Part shown: in pieces, positions 29,991 through 39,965 of the stretch
Numbering within the stretch: the stretch's first letter is position 1
How the letters are laid out: every line of letters starts with the position of its first letter
Assembly (NCBI RefSeq): GCF_002078505.1
Contig: NZ_LUAV01000016.1
Location: 83,354-147,353, forward strand
Origin: Ensifer aridi
Lineage (GTDB): Bacteria; Pseudomonadota; Alphaproteobacteria; Rhizobiales; Rhizobiaceae
Direction of reading: 5' to 3'
Length of the DNA: 64,000 nucleotides
Notes under the pieces: model-generated
What the model was told of the DNA's origin: nothing
Seen by the model: the letters and a program-made list of their open reading frames with translations, nothing else
Databases searched by the model: none
Made by a program: the position numbers and the translations under genes

Positions 29991-30319
29991 CTGACGTGGC
30001 GCGCGCCGCGCTCACCAGTCACGGCAACCATGTGCGCCTGACCGTACGACTGACGCCGAACGGCGGGCGCGATGCGATAGACGGCTTCGAAACGGCGGCC
30101 GACGGCGAGGAACACCTCAAAGTGCGGGTGCGCGCCGTCCCGGAAAAGGGCAAGGCGAATGAGGCGCTCATCGCCGCTCTTGCCAAGGCGCTCGGTCTCG
30201 CGAAGAACAAGGTCTCGCTCGTCTCCGGCGACACCCAGCGCAAAAAAATCCTCCGGATCGAGGCCGATCCGGAGGCTATCGCGAAACGCCTCGCCGACAT
30301 CGCCGGCACGACGGAATAA
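29951..30319 (+). CDS. DUF167 / YggU-family protein
   Basis: 122 residues. The conserved domain begins near residue 28 with VRLTVRLTPNGGRDAIDGF and includes VRAVPEKGKANEALIAALAKAL and the KKILRIEAD end, as in DUF167. Function of the family is unknown. The ATG at 29951 lies in the RIME-like element and has AAGGAG ten bases upstream. GTG at 29996 just after the element is the alternative start. With the ATG, about 13 residues are repeat-encoded and the N-terminus is longer than usual. Confidence 0.85.
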   Translation: MRAENRTQFSSSRSDVARAALTSHGNHVRLTVRLTPNGGRDAIDGFETAADGEEHLKVRVRAVPEKGKANEALIAALAKALGLAKNKVSLVSGDTQRKKILRIEADPEAIAKRLADIAGTTE

Positions 30320-30853
30320 TTACTTCTTGGTTTTGGCGCGCTCGATCGCTTCGACGATCAGTTGCCTGGCGACGGTCGCATCCCTCCAGCCGAAGATCTT
30401 CACCCACTTGCCGGGTTCCAGATCCTTGTAATGCTCGAAGAAATGCTCGATCTGCTTCAAGGTGATTTCCGGCAGGTCGGTGTAGTCGTGCACCTTGTCG
30501 TAACGCTTGGTGAGATGCGCCGAAGGAACCGCGATGACCTTCTCGTCCTTGCCGGAATTGTCTTCCATCATCATCACGCCGATCGGGCGGACATTGATGA
30601 CGCAGCCCGGCACCAGCGGACGGGTGTTGCAGATGAGCACGTCGATCGGATCGCCGTCATCGGAAAGCGTGTGCGGCACGAAGCCGTAGTTCCCCGGATA
30701 GGTCATCGGCGTGTAGAGGAAGCGGTCGACCACCAGCGTGCCGGCTTCCTTGTCCATCTCGTACTTGATCGGATGGCCGCCGACGGGAACTTCAACGATC
30801 ACGTTGACATCTTCTGGTGGATTCTTTCCGATGGAAATCGCGTCGATCCGCAT
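30320..30853 (-). CDS. ppa: Inorganic pyrophosphatase (family I)
   Basis: 177 residues, the typical bacterial length. It hydrolyses pyrophosphate. The start [23 protein letters not shown], the metal-binding signature [11 protein letters not shown], the [11 protein letters not shown] stretch and [14 protein letters not shown] are all present. Its stop abuts the DUF167 stop (convergent, no gap). The longer open frame upstream is rejected because MRIDAISIG is the family start. Confidence 0.97.
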   Translation of the reverse strand: MRIDAISIGKNPPEDVNVIVEVPVGGHPIKYEMDKEAGTLVVDRFLYTPMTYPGNYGFVPHTLSDDGDPIDVLICNTRPLVPGCVINVRPIGVMMMEDNSGKDEKVIAVPSAHLTKRYDKVHDYTDLPEITLKQIEHFFEHYKDLEPGKWVKIFGWRDATVARQLIVEAIERAKTKK

Positions 30854-31007
30854 GAGCACCTCCAGGGTTGTTGAAAAGTCGCCCGTCGATAAAGGGAAAC
30901 ATGCCGCGATGCAATAAAACTTTCGTCCGCAGTGCAGATTCAACCGGTCGTTTCGTCGTCGCCGAACGACCTGCGTGGTGCCGAAATCTCGTTCGAGGGA
31001 GATCACG

Positions 31008-31610
31008 ATGAACGGAAAGGTTGCATGGCTGTCGCTGGTCCTGTTGTCAGTCGGGCCGGCAATGGCAAATGAAAGCCTCTATGTCGACGTCAGTCGCGAC
31101 GAGTGCAAGACGATCGAAGAGGAGCCGGGCTGGTACTCCCTGATGACTTGCCCGGGCCATGACGATTATCCGGTTCATTTCAAGGAGATCGACATCCGCC
31201 AGAGCTTCTCCTTCGGGCATCTCAACAAGCGCTATATCGACGAGGCATTCGAGAGCTTCTTCCCCTTCAACCACGCCGGCACGACGGTGGAATGGCGCAT
31301 CGCCAAAGGCGGCACCCCCGTCGCAACGATCTTGCGCTGGGTCATCGAAAACCCCGATCCGAAGACGGGCGAATCGTTTCCTGCGCTTGAAGGCCAAGTT
31401 CTTGTCGTATCGAAGGTTGCGCAGAAGGAAGACGGCAAGGGCTGCGTCGCCGGCTATGTCGATGCACTGGCCAATCCCGATCCCAACGCACTCGCCCGCA
31501 AGATCGCCGACGAGGTGGCGCCGACCTTCCGCTGTGGCATTGACCAAGCGGCCTACCATGGCAAGCGCGGCGACAAGGCAGCCGAACCCAACAGCGTACT
31601 GCCGGACTAA
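31008..31610 (+). CDS. Conserved exported protein of unknown function
   Basis: 200 residues. A signal peptide (about 1-20, [14 protein letters not shown]) sends it to the periplasm. The mature part has four Cys, including [18 protein letters not shown] near the start and [10 protein letters not shown] near the end, which suggests disulfides. I do not recognise a domain. It diverges from ppa with a 154-nt gap. Codon use matches the neighbours, so it is core genome. Confidence 0.75.
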   Translation: MNGKVAWLSLVLLSVGPAMANESLYVDVSRDECKTIEEEPGWYSLMTCPGHDDYPVHFKEIDIRQSFSFGHLNKRYIDEAFESFFPFNHAGTTVEWRIAKGGTPVATILRWVIENPDPKTGESFPALEGQVLVVSKVAQKEDGKGCVAGYVDALANPDPNALARKIADEVAPTFRCGIDQAAYHGKRGDKAAEPNSVLPD

Positions 31611-31636
31611 CCTCTTCCGATTTTAGTGATCTCGCT

Positions 31637-32143
31637 TTAGTTCCAGACGAAGCCGACCTTCTTCAGGTGCTTCTCGCCGAAATCTTCCATACCCTCGGCT
31701 ATGTCGCGGCCGCCGGCCGACAGGAAGAAATTATAGGCGTGCTCGCTGTCTTCCAAGCACCAGACGACGAGCCCTTCGCAGCCGAGCGATTTCAGGAGGC
31801 TCTTTGCCTCGCCGAAGAGGACGCGGCCGAGGCCGATGCCCTGATATTCCGGGCGCAGATAGATCTCGTAGATCTCGCCCTCCTGCGGCAGCGCTCGCGC
31901 GCGGCTCAAGCCCAGCGTCGCATAGCCGGCTACGGTTCCCGCCACGTCGACGACGAGCAGCGTCGCGGGACCGCGCGTGGCCTTCCGCCACCACATCTCG
32001 TCGCGCCGGTTGACCATCCGGATCAGAGGGCGGTGCGGAATGATGCCCCCATATGTCTGCAGCCAAGAAACGCGATGCGCGTCGGCGATTGCGGCCGCCT
32101 CATGCGGCTCCCCGGGCCTCACCTCGATCGAAACAGTCTTCAT
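31637..32143 (-). CDS. GNAT-family N-acetyltransferase
   Basis: 168 residues. The acetyl-CoA-binding motif A is EIYLRPEYQGIGLGRVLFGEA, with the Q/R-x-x-G-x-G/A core. VAGTVAGYATLGLSRA forms the central strands and CEGLVVWCLEDSEHAYNFFLSAGG the C-terminal part. The acceptor substrate cannot be told from sequence. It converges with the exported-protein gene at 31610. Confidence 0.88.
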   Translation of the reverse strand: MKTVSIEVRPGEPHEAAAIADAHRVSWLQTYGGIIPHRPLIRMVNRRDEMWWRKATRGPATLLVVDVAGTVAGYATLGLSRARALPQEGEIYEIYLRPEYQGIGLGRVLFGEAKSLLKSLGCEGLVVWCLEDSEHAYNFFLSAGGRDIAEGMEDFGEKHLKKVGFVWN

Positions 32144-32293
32144 GACCTGACTCTAAACACACGACACTGCGAACCGGAATCCCGCCGGGTTGCCGCGGCC
32201 CGTTAACCCACAGGCAACTTTAACGGCATCCCCCCGAAGGTTAACGCCTTTTTAACTTTATCCGCAAGCCGGCCGCGAACGGCACACACAGCA

Positions 32294-32319
32294 AAAACCC
32301 CGGATCGCTCCGGGGTTTT
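32294..32319 (-). terminator. Bidirectional-looking terminator downstream of typA
   Basis: AAAACCCCGG-ATCGCT-CCGGGGTTTT forms a strong GC stem with A and T runs on both sides. It lies 45 nt beyond the typA stop on the reverse strand. The rest of 32144-32363 shows no gene. Confidence 0.85.
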
Positions 32320-32363
32320 GCAATCGACAATCAAAATATGGGTCAGCCCGTCGCCCGGCCCGC

Positions 32364-34190
32364 TTATGCCGCGCCGGCGGTGCGGGACTTCTCGAAGCGT
32401 TTACGCTCGTGCGGATCGAGGTGGAGCTTGCGGAGCCGGATCGACTTCGGCGTCACTTCTACCAGCTCGTCATCCTGGATCCAGGAAAGCGCCCGCTCGA
32501 GCGTCATCTTGATCGGCGGCGTTAGGCGGACCGCCTCGTCCTTGCCGGCAGCGCGCATGTTGGTGAGCTTCTTGCCCTTCAACACGTTGACCTCAAGGTC
32601 GTTGTCGCGGGTGTGAATGCCGATGATCATGCCCTCATAGACCTTTTCGCCCGGCTCGATCACCATCGGCCCGCGGTCTTCGAGATTGAAGAGCGCGTAG
32701 GCGACCGCCTCGCCCGGCTCGTTGGCGAGCAGCACGCCGTTGATGCGGCCTCCGATCTCGCCCTTGTAGGGCTGATAGTCGTGGAACAGACGGTTCATGA
32801 TCGCCGTACCGCGCGTGTCGGTCAGAAGCTCCGACTGGTAGCCGATGAGGCCGCGGGTCGGCGCGAAGAAAACGAGGCGGACGCGGTTGCCGCCGGAGGG
32901 ACGGAGTTCCACCATCTCGGCCTTGCGCTCCGACATCTTCTGCACGACGACGCCGGAATGCTCCTCGTCGACGTCGATGACGACTTCCTCGACCGGCTCC
33001 AGGAGTTGGCCGCTCTCGTCCTTGTGCATGACGACGCGCGGACGGGAAACCGCAAGCTCGAAGCCTTCGCGGCGCATCGTCTCGATCAGCACCGCGAGCT
33101 GGAGTTCGCCGCGGCCGGAAACGAAGAAGGAGTCCTTCTCGGAGGATTCCTCGATCTTCAGCGCGACGTTGCCTTCCGCTTCCTTGAACAACCGATCACG
33201 GATGACGCGCGAGGTGACCTTGTCGCCCTCGGTACCGGCAAGCGGCGAGTCGTTGACGATAAAAGACATGGTGACGGTCGGCGGATCGATCGGCTGGGCT
33301 GTCAGCGCCTCGGTCACGGAGGGATCGCAGAAGGTATCGGCGACGGTGCCCTTGGTCAGTCCGGCGATTGCGACGATGTCCCCGGCATGCGCCTCCTCGA
33401 TCGGCTGACGCTCGATGCCGCGGAAGGCGAGGATCTTCGAAATACGGCCGGACTCGAGCAGCTTGCCATCCTGACCCAGCACCTTTACGGCCTGGTTCGG
33501 CTTGACGGAACCGGAATGTACGCGACCGGTGATGATGCGGCCGAGGAAGGGGTTTGCCTCGAGGATCGTGCCGATCATGCGGAACGGCCCTTCCGCCACC
33601 GTCGGCTCGGGAACGTGCTTCAGAACCAGATCGAGCAACGGTGCCATTCCCTGGTCCTTCGGACCTTCGGGATTGACGTTCATCCAGCCGTCGCGACCCG
33701 AACCATAGAGGATCGGGAAGTCGAGCTGCTCGTCGGTCGCGTCGAGCGCGGCGAAGAGGTCGAAGACCTCGTTGACGACTTCCTCGTGGCGGCCGTCCGG
33801 GCGATCGATCTTGTTGATCGCGACGATCGGCTTGAGGCCCACCTTCAGCGCCTTGCCGACGACGAACTTGGTCTGCGGCATCGGCCCTTCGGAGGCGTCG
33901 ACGAGCACGATCGCGCCGTCCACCATCGACAGGATGCGCTCGACCTCGCCACCGAAGTCCGCGTGTCCGGGGGTGTCGACGATATTGATACGCGTACCCT
34001 TCCACTCGACCGAGGTCGCCTTGGCGAGAATGGTGATACCGCGTTCCTTTTCCAAATCGTTGGAATCCATCACGCGTTCGGCAACGCGCTGGTTTTCGCG
34101 GAAGGAGCCCGATTGCTTCAGGAGTTCGTCAACGAGCGTGGTCTTCCCATGGTCGACGTGCGCGATGATCGCGATGTTACGAATGCTCAT
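32364..34190 (-). CDS. typA: GTP-binding protein TypA/BipA
   Basis: 608 residues, full length. A translational GTPase related to EF-G that acts in 50S assembly and stress adaptation. G1 IIAHVDHGKTTLVDELL, G3 DTPGHADFGGEVERIL and G4 AINKIDRPDGR are clear, followed by EF-G-like domains and the C-terminal domain with GYQSELLTDTRG. The frame is open upstream, but MSIRNIAIIAHVDHG at 34190 is the standard start. Followed by its own terminator. Confidence 0.97.
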   Translation of the reverse strand: MSIRNIAIIAHVDHGKTTLVDELLKQSGSFRENQRVAERVMDSNDLEKERGITILAKATSVEWKGTRINIVDTPGHADFGGEVERILSMVDGAIVLVDASEGPMPQTKFVVGKALKVGLKPIVAINKIDRPDGRHEEVVNEVFDLFAALDATDEQLDFPILYGSGRDGWMNVNPEGPKDQGMAPLLDLVLKHVPEPTVAEGPFRMIGTILEANPFLGRIITGRVHSGSVKPNQAVKVLGQDGKLLESGRISKILAFRGIERQPIEEAHAGDIVAIAGLTKGTVADTFCDPSVTEALTAQPIDPPTVTMSFIVNDSPLAGTEGDKVTSRVIRDRLFKEAEGNVALKIEESSEKDSFFVSGRGELQLAVLIETMRREGFELAVSRPRVVMHKDESGQLLEPVEEVVIDVDEEHSGVVVQKMSERKAEMVELRPSGGNRVRLVFFAPTRGLIGYQSELLTDTRGTAIMNRLFHDYQPYKGEIGGRINGVLLANEPGEAVAYALFNLEDRGPMVIEPGEKVYEGMIIGIHTRDNDLEVNVLKGKKLTNMRAAGKDEAVRLTPPIKMTLERALSWIQDDELVEVTPKSIRLRKLHLDPHERKRFEKSRTAGAA

Positions 34191-34326
34191 TTTTTGTCTC
34201 GGAAAGTTCGTGGGTACGCCCAGCAAGGCGGGTACCGCTTTTTCAGTTGCCGCGCTCATACAGGTTTTTTCGCATGAGCGAAAGGGGGCCGGAACGCAGA
34301 GCAGGCGTGCATAAAGCTCTCTCGCC

Positions 34327-35886
<1,560 letters not shown>

Positions 35887-35981
35887 AACCTGCCTCCGGT
35901 TCCGTTTCGCGAATCATCGCTTTCGCGAGCGGACCATTGGCGAGCCGCATGTCAGCGGCTTTACAAGCACATGAAACTATT

Positions 35982-35999
35982 TGAACGGTTTGGCGACAG
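35982..35999 (-). promoter_or_regulatory. Weak candidate Pho box upstream of phoD
   Basis: On the reverse strand CTGTCGCCAAACCGTTCA has two CTGTCA-like halves spaced 11 nt apart, as in PhoB sites, but each half has mismatches. Its position upstream of a phosphatase gene is suggestive only. Confidence 0.3.
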
Positions 36000-36069
36000 T
36001 TCTGTGAAAGTGTGGAGATTGAACGCGCTGATGCGGCCTTAAACACATGGCGAGGCCGAACATCGTTTG

Positions 36070-36138
36070 CCCCTCACCTGCGTGCCGGCACCTTCTCCCC
36101 GTAGTGATCGGGAGAAGAGCGCCTAGGCGGATGAGGGG
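36070..36138. repeat. Palindromic intergenic repeat
   Basis: Outer arms CCCCTCA (36070-36076) and TGAGGGG (36132-36138), inner arms CTTCTCCC and GGGAGAAG (36092-36117). CTTCTCCCCG-type hairpins of this kind recur in rhizobial intergenic DNA; degenerate relatives lie at about 29390-29500 and 38155-38200. Confidence 0.6.
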
Positions 36139-36143
36139 GACCT

Positions 36144-36365
36144 TCAATGCATGAAATCGTAGTGATTTTTTATGTTGTGATTGAAGTAGTTCCCGGCGGA
36201 ATCCGCATGCAGGAGTTCCTCGTACACGCGCTCCGGAACATCGAGGTAATGGTAGGGCCTGCGCTTGCCCATGAACCAGATGCTCAGCGTCCGGCGCGGC
36301 GCATCGTATCTGACCTCGTGGATTGCAGAGGAGTCGAGGATTGCAGACGATCGCAGGATCGGCAT
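36144..36365 (-). CDS. KTSC-domain protein
   Basis: 73 residues, a single KTSC domain, the small domain also found at the C-terminus of some lysyl-tRNA synthetases. The family pieces SSAIHEVRYDAPRRTLSIWF and PYHYLDVPERVYEELLHA are present, with the ending GNYFNHNIKNHYDF. Function is unknown. The longer open frame upstream is not used because the domain starts at MPILRSSAIL (36365), which has GGGAGG (GGGAGGCGCC) just upstream. Confidence 0.85.
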   Translation of the reverse strand: MPILRSSAILDSSAIHEVRYDAPRRTLSIWFMGKRRPYHYLDVPERVYEELLHADSAGNYFNHNIKNHYDFMH

Positions 36366-36517
36366 TGGCGCCTCCCGATGGATTCCGGCAGCTCTTGTGC
36401 TCTTTATTGTATAACAAACGCGCGGCGCTATAAACCATAGCTGCCATCGCCGGCCCTCAAGCGGTACGTACCTTTGGTGCACGCCCCGCGGCTGTCTCCG
36501 TTTCACGAGGTCTCGCC

Positions 36518-37825
36518 TTGCGCCAATCGAACGCCGCTTCCCGCGACCAGCTCGAAACCATTCTGACGCGGCTCGACGACCGACGCGCCGAAGAACGCGT
36601 CTTCATGAAGCTCTATCACGCAACCGCCCGCGCGGAAGCCGATGCCGCCGACCGGCGGCGTCGCGAGGGAAAAAGCCTCGGGCCCCTCGACGGCCGGATC
36701 GTCTCGATCAAGGACCTCTTCGATATCGCCGGCGAGCCGACGCTTGCCGGCTCGATCATCCGTCGCGACGCTCCACCCGCAAAAGCAGACGCCGCGGTTG
36801 TCCGGCGCTTGCGCGCCGCGGGCGCCGTCATCATCGGTAAGACGCATATGACGGAGTTCGCCTTCACCGCCGTTGGTCTCAATCCGCATTATCCGGTGCC
36901 CAGCAACGCGATCGACGCGAGCCTCATTCCCGGCGGCTCGTCGTCCGGTGCTGCCGTCTCGGTGGCGGAAGGCACGAGCGAGATCGCCATCGGCTCCGAC
37001 ACCGGCGGCTCCGTGCGCATCCCGGCGGCACTTCACGGCCTCGTCGGCTTCAAGCCGAGCGCCCGCCGCCTACCCCTCGACGGCGCCTTTCCGCTCTCGC
37101 CCAGCCTCGATTCGATCGGCGCGCTTGCCCGGACCGCTGCCGACTGCGCGGCCGCCGACGCGGTCATGGCCGGCGAAATGCCGAAGCCGTTGACGCCGCT
37201 CTCGCTTGGGGGTCTGAAACTCGCCATTCCGCAAGGTCTTCTCCTGGAGGGCCTTGCGCCAGACATCGCCAGGGCGTTCGACGCGAGCCTGCAAATGCTC
37301 GCGCGCGCCGGCGCAAAGCTCGCCGACTGCCCGATTGACGATCTCCTCGCCCGTTTCGCCGAGGCGACCTCGATCGGCTCCCTTGCCGGACTCGAAGCGA
37401 GCCGCATCCATGTCGATTGGCTGACGGACGAGAACGCACCCGTCGACATCCGCGTGAAATCGACGCTCCGCCGCCGCCTCGCGGTCCCCGACTCGGCCAT
37501 CGAAAACCTGCTGAGGACGCGGCAAAAGCTCGTCCGCGCCATGGACGAACGGCTGACGCCTTTCGATCTCATCCTCCTGCCGACAACCCCTATTTCCGCC
37601 GTCAGCATCGCCTCGGTGGAGGGCGACAAAAGAGAGTACCGCCGCGTCGAAGACCTGCTGCTGCGCAACACGCAGGTCGCCAATCAGTTCGACCTGACGG
37701 CGATCACCGTGCCGATGCCGGGCACGCGCCTGCCGGCCGGGCTGATGCTGATGGCGCGAAACGGGGCGGACGAAAGGTTGCTGAGGCTGGCGGCTTCAGT
37801 GGAGAACTTGGTACGGCGCGCTTGA
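36518..37825 (+). CDS. Amidase signature family protein (GatA-like)
   Basis: 435 residues. The amidase-signature catalytic triad is visible: Lys65 in VSIKDLFDIAG, the cis-Ser in PGGSSSGAAVSVAEG (about 138-152) and the nucleophile Ser165 in SDTGGSVRIPAALHG. It is shorter than GatA and there is no gatB or gatC nearby, so it is probably a stand-alone amide hydrolase. The start is TTG at 36518 with CACGAGG upstream; the first ATG is residue 30 and would cut the N-terminal helix. Substrate unknown. Confidence 0.88.
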   Translation: MRQSNAASRDQLETILTRLDDRRAEERVFMKLYHATARAEADAADRRRREGKSLGPLDGRIVSIKDLFDIAGEPTLAGSIIRRDAPPAKADAAVVRRLRAAGAVIIGKTHMTEFAFTAVGLNPHYPVPSNAIDASLIPGGSSSGAAVSVAEGTSEIAIGSDTGGSVRIPAALHGLVGFKPSARRLPLDGAFPLSPSLDSIGALARTAADCAAADAVMAGEMPKPLTPLSLGGLKLAIPQGLLLEGLAPDIARAFDASLQMLARAGAKLADCPIDDLLARFAEATSIGSLAGLEASRIHVDWLTDENAPVDIRVKSTLRRRLAVPDSAIENLLRTRQKLVRAMDERLTPFDLILLPTTPISAVSIASVEGDKREYRRVEDLLLRNTQVANQFDLTAITVPMPGTRLPAGLMLMARNGADERLLRLAASVENLVRRA

Positions 37826-37896
37826 ATGAGGCTGGACTTTCTGGCGCCTTTTGAGAGCGTCGGGCGCTGCGAAAAGCCGGGTTCCCGGCAAACGCC

Positions 37897-38049
37897 TCAA
37901 TGCATCGTCCGGGCCCATTCCTCTTTGAGGATTCGGAATGCATCTTCGAGCGCAGCGACCAGAATATCGGTGAGCTCGTCGCCGTCATTGTTCATGAGGT
38001 AGAGGGCGACCGTCGAATCCCGCGGATCGCTGTCAATATCGCTAGACAT
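37897..38049 (-). CDS. Small acidic conserved-looking protein (50 aa)
   Basis: 50 residues: starts MSSDIDSDPRDSTVALYLMN and continues NDGDELTDILVAALEDAF, then ILKEEWARTMH. Acidic and helical, with good amphipathic periodicity and host-like codon use. A weak purine-rich AAGGACAATGAG (GGA) lies before the ATG on the reverse strand. Family not recognised; I think similar short proteins occur in rhizobia, but this is memory only. Convergent with the amidase. Confidence 0.6.
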   Translation of the reverse strand: MSSDIDSDPRDSTVALYLMNNDGDELTDILVAALEDAFRILKEEWARTMH

Positions 38050-38258
38050 CTCATTGTCCTTTTCGCCGCGTCACATCCCGGCTGTTGACGCGATGGTAGA
38101 AAGGCTGACTTGTGCCGAGCTTGAGAGGCGACGAGAGGAAGCGCGGCGCCTCTTGCCTTCATCCCCCTTGTGGGGGAGATGGGCGACAGGGCAGACGGTG
38201 CCAGCGGGCACCGAGATGTTTTTTGCTCGCCCCGTCGCTCCTGGCACGGTAGACGACG

Positions 38259-38834
38259 ATGGAAATCACTGTCGGAACCAAGATGGCGAAGAAAACGAAG
38301 CGCGATGAGCTCCACCTGCAACGGCTCAAGACCGATTTCCCGGACATCCACGCCGCGCTGCTCACCGGGGAGATCCCGTCGTTGCGCAAAGCGCTCGTCC
38401 GCGCCGGCCTGAAGCCGGAGCGCACCCGGCTTGATAAGCTCAAGAACTCCTGGATGAAGGCGAGCGATGTCGAGCGCGACAGCTTCCTGACATGGCTCGC
38501 CGCCAAAGGTGCGCTGCCCGCGATCGCCACGACCCCGCCCGTTCCCTCTCCGGCAGCGGATGTGCGGCCCGCCGGAACCCCGATCGCCAGCGGCCGCTAC
38601 CTGCTTCCCTCCACCATCGCCGAGATCCGGACGATCATGGCCCGGCGCCGGCTGAGCCCCAACGACGTGATGCGCGAACTGGGCTTCCCGCCCGATGGCC
38701 GCCCGCTTGCCCGCGCGCTGACCCGCAACGCGAGCCTCAGACTGTCGGTGATCGCGGCATTGGAGGTGTGGCTCAAGAGGAATGCGGGGCTCGAGCCGGG
38801 AGCCGGCCCGAAGGCTGACGACCTGCTGCTATAG
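38259..38834 (+). CDS. Hypothetical protein with helical HTH-like C-terminus
   Basis: 191 residues, family not recognised. The N-terminal third is basic and helical (LHLQRLKTDFPDIHAALL and PSLRKALVRAGLKPERTRL). A Pro/Ala linker (about 85-110) leads to a C-terminal part with STIAEIRTIMARRRLSPNDV and LRLSVIAALEVWLKR, which looks like a helix-turn-helix or dimerisation fold. The start is ATG 38259 or the internal MAKKTKRDEL. It lies 12 nt before the DUF429-like gene, so the two may be co-transcribed. Confidence 0.65.
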   Translation: MEITVGTKMAKKTKRDELHLQRLKTDFPDIHAALLTGEIPSLRKALVRAGLKPERTRLDKLKNSWMKASDVERDSFLTWLAAKGALPAIATTPPVPSPAADVRPAGTPIASGRYLLPSTIAEIRTIMARRRLSPNDVMRELGFPPDGRPLARALTRNASLRLSVIAALEVWLKRNAGLEPGAGPKADDLLL

Positions 38835-38846
38835 CGGACCGAACAC

Positions 38847-39695
38847 ATGGGTAACACTTCCGCTTCGGCGAGCTTCGACCCGACGCAGACAGCGGCGACG
38901 GGAAAAGAAATGCCCTTTGACAAACTCGCACTGCTCGGCATCGATGTCGGCTACTCACGCTCCCGCCCCACCACGGGCCTTGCTTGGAGCATCGGCGACG
39001 ACTGCGGCGCCGCGAGGACGCACACCGATTGGGAGCGCCGACAACGCCACATTCCCGCGTCAACGACATTCGCTGTGATCGCCATCGACGGACCTCTCAC
39101 TCCTCCCGACGCGCCCGACGATCTCGACCGCCTCTGCGAACGCCTTTTCACCCGTGGCGCCTTTCAGAAACGCTGCAAACCGGGCCTTAGCCAGCACGGC
39201 TACGGCCGAGCCTTGAGAAAAGCCGCCGCCGAGACTGCCGCACAGGTGAGCCACCTCGCGGACACGACGCCGATCGGCAAAGCCATCATCCCCGGCACCG
39301 CGATCATCGAAGCCTTCCCCAACGCTTTTCTCGGGGTTCTGCTTGAGGATGAGCGTTTTGCCATGTCGAAGGCCGCGAGGCGGAAGAAGTTCGACTGGCT
39401 GTACGACCATGCCGTTGAGGCCGGTGTTTTCGAAACACTGCTTGGTTACGTCGGCTGGCGCAACGAGTGCCTGCTGCAGAAGATCATGGCCGAATATGAT
39501 CACGAAAGACGGGCAGCCTGGATCTGCCTGTTGACGGCGGCGTGCGCTGCTGTCGGCAAGTCGGAAGCCGTCGGTGATGAAGCCGGAGGCTGGATCTGGT
39601 TGCCGTCAGCGGAGCTTTGGGCGGCGTGGGCGAGGAACGGTTTGGCGGGAAACAGGGCGGCAGTCTCGGCGCGCAGCAGTCAGGCGCCGGTTTGA
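38847..39695 (+). CDS. DUF429-like putative nuclease
   Basis: 282 residues. LALLGIDVGYSRSRPTTGLAW near residue 27 and VIAIDGPLTPPDAPDDLDRL near 77 give the two Asp-containing strands of an RNase H-like fold; RRCKPGLSQHGYGRALR and IIEAFPNAFLGVLL follow as in DUF429 proteins. Activity is inferred from fold only. It ends 7 nt before the left tRNA-Ser, so it is the last chromosomal gene before the island. Confidence 0.7.
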   Translation: MGNTSASASFDPTQTAATGKEMPFDKLALLGIDVGYSRSRPTTGLAWSIGDDCGAARTHTDWERRQRHIPASTTFAVIAIDGPLTPPDAPDDLDRLCERLFTRGAFQKRCKPGLSQHGYGRALRKAAAETAAQVSHLADTTPIGKAIIPGTAIIEAFPNAFLGVLLEDERFAMSKAARRKKFDWLYDHAVEAGVFETLLGYVGWRNECLLQKIMAEYDHERRAAWICLLTAACAAVGKSEAVGDEAGGWIWLPSAELWAAWARNGLAGNRAAVSARSSQAPV

Positions 39696-39702
39696 ACGTT
39701 AC

Positions 39703-39792
39703 TGGCGGAGAGGGGGGGATTCGAACCCCCGATGGGCTTGCACCCATGCCGCATTTCGAGTGCGGTGCATTCAACCACTCTGCCACCTCTCC
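39703..39792 (-). tRNA. tRNA-Ser(CGA), left island boundary copy
   Basis: 90 nt on the reverse strand including CCA. Acceptor GGAGAGG/CCTCTCC, anticodon loop CTCGAAA (anticodon CGA), long variable arm typical of tRNA-Ser, T-loop GTTCGAATC. It is identical to the copy at 56459-56548, including a few bases upstream. The -10-like GATGAA upstream survives, but I see no good -35, unlike the right copy. Confidence 0.97.
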
Positions 39793-39965
39793 GCGGGGCC
39801 GGTTGGCGCCTTGTCGGCGCGGTCGGGTTCATCAGCAAGACCGAAAGCTCCCTCGATTGGAATGCGGCCCAAATCAATTGTGGCCGGCATGTGCCGCTCG
39901 GAGATCCAGCTAGACTTCCTAGACTGGCAGCTTAGAACGATCAGACAGAAGCGGAGAGGGCGTCG

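Noticed and set aside
32613..34277. 554-codon plus-strand frame opposite typA
   Set aside because: Antisense shadow of a secure gene.
36519..37825. GatA subunit of the amidotransferase GatCAB
   Set aside because: No gatB or gatC neighbours and a shorter protein; generic amidase is safer.
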